A stretch of DNA of 9,600 nucleotides from Flavobacterium sp. (GTDB lineage: Bacteria; Bacteroidota; Bacteroidia; Flavobacteriales; Flavobacteriaceae): the NCBI GenBank assembly GCA_018062725.1, contig JAGORP010000085.1:1-9600 (forward strand), in the 5' to 3' direction. The position numbers and the translations under genes are program-made. This document shows positions 6,667 through 9,600 of this stretch, in pieces. A model generated the notes under the pieces. It was not told where the DNA came from. It saw nothing but the letters and a program-made list of their open reading frames with translations, and searched no databases. Positions within the stretch are counted from its first letter, which is position 1, and every line of letters begins with the position of its first letter.

Positions 6667-6719
6667 AAAATTTGTATTAGTTTTTTTATTAATTTTAATT
6701 ACACTTTACTGATAACTAA

Positions 6720-8120
6720 ATGAATACAAAATATTACGACCTAATCAATCAAACTTTTTATTTTCCGCAGGAAGAATTTACATTAAACAAAGACAATCTG
6801 CAATTCCACGGCATCGATTTAATGAAATTGGTAGAGCAATATGGCACTCCATTAAAGTTTACCTATCTTCCAAAAATTTCAGAAAACATCAACAAAGCCA
6901 AAATGTGGTTTCGAAATGCAATGGAAAAGCATAACTATGAAGCCAAGTACTATTATTGCTATTGCACCAAAAGTTCGCATTTTGAATTCATTTTAAATGA
7001 AGCTTTAAAAAATAACATTCATATAGAAACCTCTTCTGCTTTCGACATTAATATTGTTGAAAAACTAATGGAGGACGGAAAAATCAACAAAAATACTTTC
7101 GTAGTTTGTAATGGTTTTAAACGCGACCAATATGTCGTTAATATTGCACGTTTGATCAATAACGGACATAAGAATACCATCCCGGTTATTGACAACTACG
7201 AAGAATTAGATCTACTTCAAGAACAAATTGACGGTAAATTTAAAATCGGAATTCGTATTGCAGCCGAAGAAGAACCTAAATTCGAATTTTATACGTCTCG
7301 TTTAGGAATTGGATACAAAGACATTGTGCCTTTTTACCGTAAGCAAATTCAGGATAACAAAAAAGTGGAACTAAAAATGCTTCACTTCTTTATCAATGCT
7401 GGAATTCGAGATACAGCTTACTACTGGAATGAGCTCTTAAAATGTATGAAAGTGTACATTGCTTTGAAAAAAGAATGTCCCACTTTAGACAGTTTAAATA
7501 TTGGTGGCGGATTCCCAATTAAAAATTCATTAGCCTTTGATTATGATTATCAATACATGGTAGATGAAATCTTAAACCAAATCAAAATTGCTTGTGATGA
7601 AGCCGAAGTAGCCGTTCCTCACATTTTTACCGAATTCGGTTCGTTTACTGTAGGTGAATCTGGCGGGGCTTTGTATCAAGTTTTATATCAAAAGAAACAA
7701 AATGACCGTGAAAACTGGAATATGATTGATTCTTCTTTCATTACCACATTACCGGATACATGGGCTATTAACAAACGTTTTGTAATGATGGCCGTTAATC
7801 GTTGGAACGATACTTACGAACGCGTATTATTGGGTGGTCTAACTTGTGACGGAGACGATTATTACAATTCAGAACAACACATGAATGCGGTGTATTTACC
7901 AAAATACAACAAAGAAAAACCGTTATATATTGGTTTCTTCAATACAGGAGCATATCAAGAAACTATTGGAGGATTCGGTGGATTACACCATTGTATTCTT
8001 CCACAGCCAAAACACATATTAATAGATAAAGACAAAAACGGCATTTTTGCAACTGAAGTTTTTTCAGAACAACAAAAAGCAGAAGAAGTCTTAGAAATCT
8101 TAGGATACTATAAAAAATAA
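6720..8120 (+). CDS. speA: Fold-III PLP decarboxylase, arginine (or ornithine) type
   Basis: This 466-residue alanine-racemase-fold (fold III) PLP decarboxylase most likely makes agmatine from arginine for polyamine synthesis. An N-terminal TIM barrel carries the PLP lysine, Lys84 in YYCYCTKSS, in place of the usual YAVKAN. His222 (LHFF) would stack on the PLP ring, NIGGGFP (260-266) binds phosphate, and TEFGSF (304-309) replaces the common EPGR. The C-terminal beta domain contributes TCDGDD (375-380), matching the Cys-Asp active-site box of ornithine/arginine decarboxylases, and GAYQ (410-413). It is much shorter than E. coli SpeA (about 658 residues). Flavobacterial relatives are annotated arginine decarboxylase from memory, but the box resembles the ornithine decarboxylase TCDGxD about as well, so the substrate is open. 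It precedes the deoxyhypusine-synthase-like gene by 82 nt and probably shares its transcript. Confidence 0.82.
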   Translation: MNTKYYDLINQTFYFPQEEFTLNKDNLQFHGIDLMKLVEQYGTPLKFTYLPKISENINKAKMWFRNAMEKHNYEAKYYYCYCTKSSHFEFILNEALKNNIHIETSSAFDINIVEKLMEDGKINKNTFVVCNGFKRDQYVVNIARLINNGHKNTIPVIDNYEELDLLQEQIDGKFKIGIRIAAEEEPKFEFYTSRLGIGYKDIVPFYRKQIQDNKKVELKMLHFFINAGIRDTAYYWNELLKCMKVYIALKKECPTLDSLNIGGGFPIKNSLAFDYDYQYMVDEILNQIKIACDEAEVAVPHIFTEFGSFTVGESGGALYQVLYQKKQNDRENWNMIDSSFITTLPDTWAINKRFVMMAVNRWNDTYERVLLGGLTCDGDDYYNSEQHMNAVYLPKYNKEKPLYIGFFNTGAYQETIGGFGGLHHCILPQPKHILIDKDKNGIFATEVFSEQQKAEEVLEILGYYKK

Positions 8121-8139
8121 TTTACGTTAAAAAAATTAG

Positions 8140-8147
8140 TAACTTTA
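8140..8147 (+). promoter_or_regulatory. Possible weak internal -7 element
   Basis: TAACTTTA matches TAnnTTTG in all but the last base, 55 nt before the ATG at 8203. It could give the deoxyhypusine-synthase-like gene some transcription of its own. The rest of the 82-nt gap (8121-8202) is A/T-rich, with an A-rich tract just before the start codon, and holds no trace of another gene. Confidence 0.22.
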
Positions 8148-8202
8148 GGAAACAATAATTAAAATTAAAAACTCGTTAACAAGCGAAAAACACAAACAAA
8201 AA

Positions 8203-9177
8203 ATGAGTAAAGGACCTATCAGTCAGTTTATCGAAAAACACTACCTTCATTTTAATGCAGCAGCACTTGTGGATGCAGCAAAAGGATATGAAGAACATTT
8301 ATTAGACAATGGTAAAATGATGATTACTTTAGCAGGTGCGATGAGTACTGCCGAATTAGGTAAATCATTAGCCGAAATGATTCGTCAAGATAAAGTACAC
8401 ATCATATCATGTACTGGAGCAAATCTAGAAGAAGATATCATGAACTTAGTCGCTCATAATTCGTATAAAAGAGTTCCTAATTACAGAGATTTATCTCCAC
8501 AAGAAGAATGGGATTTATTAGAAAACCATTTCAATCGTGTTACCGATACTTGTATTCCTGAAGAAGAAGCATTTCGTCGTCTACAACAACATTTATTTGA
8601 CATTTGGAACAATGCCGATTCAAAAGGAGAGCGTTATTTCCCACACGAATTCATGTATCAAATGATTAATTCAGGTGTTTTAGAACAATACTACGAAATT
8701 GATCCGAAAGATTCCTGGATGGTTGCAGCTGCCGAAAAAAACTTACCAATTGTTGTTCCTGGATGGGAAGACAGTACAATGGGTAATATTTTCTCTTCTT
8801 ATTGTATTAAAGGAGAATTTAAAGCCACTACCATGAAAAGTGGTATTGAGTATATGATGTGGTTGGCCGATTGGTATCCAAAAAATTGTGCTGGAAAAGG
8901 AATAGGGTTCTTCCAAATTGGAGGAGGAATCGCTGGAGATTTCCCAATTTGTGTGGTACCAATGTTATACCAAGACATGGAAATGCATGACGTTCCGTTT
9001 TGGAGTTATTTCTGTCAAATTTCAGATTCCACAACGAGTTACGGTTCGTATTCTGGAGCAGTTCCAAACGAAAAAATCACTTGGGGTAAATTAGATATCA
9101 CTACTCCAAAGTTTATTGTAGAATCGGATGCAACTATTGTTGCGCCACTTATATTTGCGTACGTTTTAGGTCAATAA
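8203..9177 (+). CDS. Deoxyhypusine-synthase-like protein, probable homospermidine synthase
   Basis: This 324-residue member of the deoxyhypusine synthase family has an NAD-dependent Rossmann-like fold that transfers an aminobutyl group from a polyamine. The catalytic-lysine box is KITWGKLDI, with Lys296 aligned to human Lys329 and Trp294 to Trp327; Glu290 also aligns. TGANLEEDIM (71-80) and IGGGI (239-243) match family NAD-site regions. Other human spermidine contacts, placed by eye from memory, are changed: the Asp of GSDSG is Tyr283, the KHH segment is GDF (245-247), and the Asp of DGSLGD is Asn195. Bacteria lack eIF5A, so the protein substrate cannot be the same. With a decarboxylase gene upstream, and homospermidine known as a typical flavobacterial polyamine, putrescine-to-homospermidine synthesis is the likeliest role. 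The ATG at 8203 follows an A-rich tract. Family is certain; reaction is inferred. Confidence 0.85.
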   Translation: MSKGPISQFIEKHYLHFNAAALVDAAKGYEEHLLDNGKMMITLAGAMSTAELGKSLAEMIRQDKVHIISCTGANLEEDIMNLVAHNSYKRVPNYRDLSPQEEWDLLENHFNRVTDTCIPEEEAFRRLQQHLFDIWNNADSKGERYFPHEFMYQMINSGVLEQYYEIDPKDSWMVAAAEKNLPIVVPGWEDSTMGNIFSSYCIKGEFKATTMKSGIEYMMWLADWYPKNCAGKGIGFFQIGGGIAGDFPICVVPMLYQDMEMHDVPFWSYFCQISDSTTSYGSYSGAVPNEKITWGKLDITTPKFIVESDATIVAPLIFAYVLGQ

Positions 9178-9196
9178 AAACAAGAATTCCCCCCAT

Positions 9197-9589
9197 ATGA
9201 AAAGAGTTATCGTAGACTATTCTAAATTACCAGGAGAAATATTAAACCTATTAGTAGATAAATTTCCTGACGGTTATGACGATTCTGATATCGTTCGTTT
9301 CAAAAATGCAAGAAATGAAACTATCGAAGCCGTAGAAGTAAAAACCGAAGACACCATTTATTTAGTAAAAGTAAGTACTAAATTAGCGGATCGAATTGAA
9401 AATTATGACGAAGATGATGAATTAGAAAATGGCGCAGAAGATTCATTAGACGCTTTAAAAGAGCTGGAAATTGATGATGAAACCGCTGCCGACGAAGAAA
9501 AACTGGAAAAAGGTGACGATGACGACGATGATGACGATGACGATGACGATATCGCTGATTCCGAATCTGATGATGACGAAGACGAATAA
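9197..9589 (+). CDS. Small acidic protein with Asp-rich C-terminal tail, function unknown
   Basis: A 130-residue protein in two parts. Residues 1-70 look folded: MKRVIVDYSKLP, then a likely helix (13-23), then GYDDSDIVRF and two predicted strands (EAVEVKTEDTIYLVKVS). Residues 70-130 are almost entirely Asp/Glu with a few hydrophobics, and include an unbroken run of 12 Asp (107-118; bases 9515-9550) encoded by mixed GAC and GAT codons. The ATG is 19 nt after the stop of the previous gene, so it is probably the last gene of the polyamine operon. No Shine-Dalgarno sequence is present; a run of six C (9189-9194) sits just upstream. From memory, similar flavobacterial proteins are labelled DNA primase, but no primase motif is present here and that name should not be trusted. 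The tail could bind cations or basic proteins, or mimic nucleic acid. Confidence 0.8.
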   Translation: MKRVIVDYSKLPGEILNLLVDKFPDGYDDSDIVRFKNARNETIEAVEVKTEDTIYLVKVSTKLADRIENYDEDDELENGAEDSLDALKELEIDDETAADEEKLEKGDDDDDDDDDDDDIADSESDDDEDE

Positions 9590-9600
9590 AAATAAAACCA

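Noticed and set aside
9189..9194. Run of six C just before the acidic-protein ATG
   Set aside because: Noted as unusual in AT-rich DNA and a possible slippage or sequencing-error spot, but it is too short for a structure and does not alter the reading frame.

Overview
The window looks like ordinary chromosome from a low-GC member of the Bacteroidota, most likely a Flavobacterium-like Flavobacteriaceae. The DNA is AT-rich. Several upstream regions carry the Bacteroidota -7 element TAnnTTTG, and start codons are preceded by A-rich tracts instead of Shine-Dalgarno sequences. The proteins read as flavobacterial orthologues. There is no IS element, phage gene, CRISPR array, rRNA or tRNA.

Layout. 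(1) 1-244, +: the 3' end of a ureohydrolase-family gene (arginase/agmatinase/formimidoylglutamase superfamily), cut by the window edge. (2) 342-1592, +: an RhlE-type DEAD-box RNA helicase with a TATCTTTG promoter element only 14 nt before its ATG. It is followed by a 19-bp perfect inverted repeat and then a bidirectional terminator. (3) 5281 down to 1882, -: a compact four-gene operon, proline dehydrogenase > ribonuclease Z > C-factor-like short-chain dehydrogenase > pdxH. Its junctions are a 1-nt overlap (TAATG), 3 nt and 2 nt. (4) 5378-6430, +: aroB, 3-dehydroquinate synthase, divergent from that operon. (5) 6431-6719: a 289-nt intergenic stretch with a perfect TAAATTTG element, then either a 57-codon ORF or a structured leader with nested hairpins. 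(6) 6720-9589, +: a polyamine cluster of a fold-III arginine/ornithine-type decarboxylase, a deoxyhypusine-synthase-like protein and a small acidic protein ending in an Asp-rich tail.

How the genes work together. The decarboxylase probably makes agmatine or putrescine. The deoxyhypusine-synthase homologue cannot have the eukaryotic substrate, because bacteria lack eIF5A. It keeps the catalytic Trp-Gly-Lys, but several residues aligned with the human spermidine site are changed. Homospermidine is a characteristic polyamine of flavobacteria, so homospermidine synthesis is the best guess. No agmatinase gene lies between the two genes. The minus-strand operon combines proline oxidation, tRNA 3' processing, an unassigned reductase and PLP synthesis. 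It looks like a housekeeping co-transcription unit and not one pathway, although PLP is the cofactor of the decarboxylase encoded nearby.

No clearly new defence or mobile system is visible. The items most worth checking are the structured leader before the decarboxylase, the altered active site of the deoxyhypusine-synthase homologue, the long inverted repeat after the helicase, and the Asp-tract protein.
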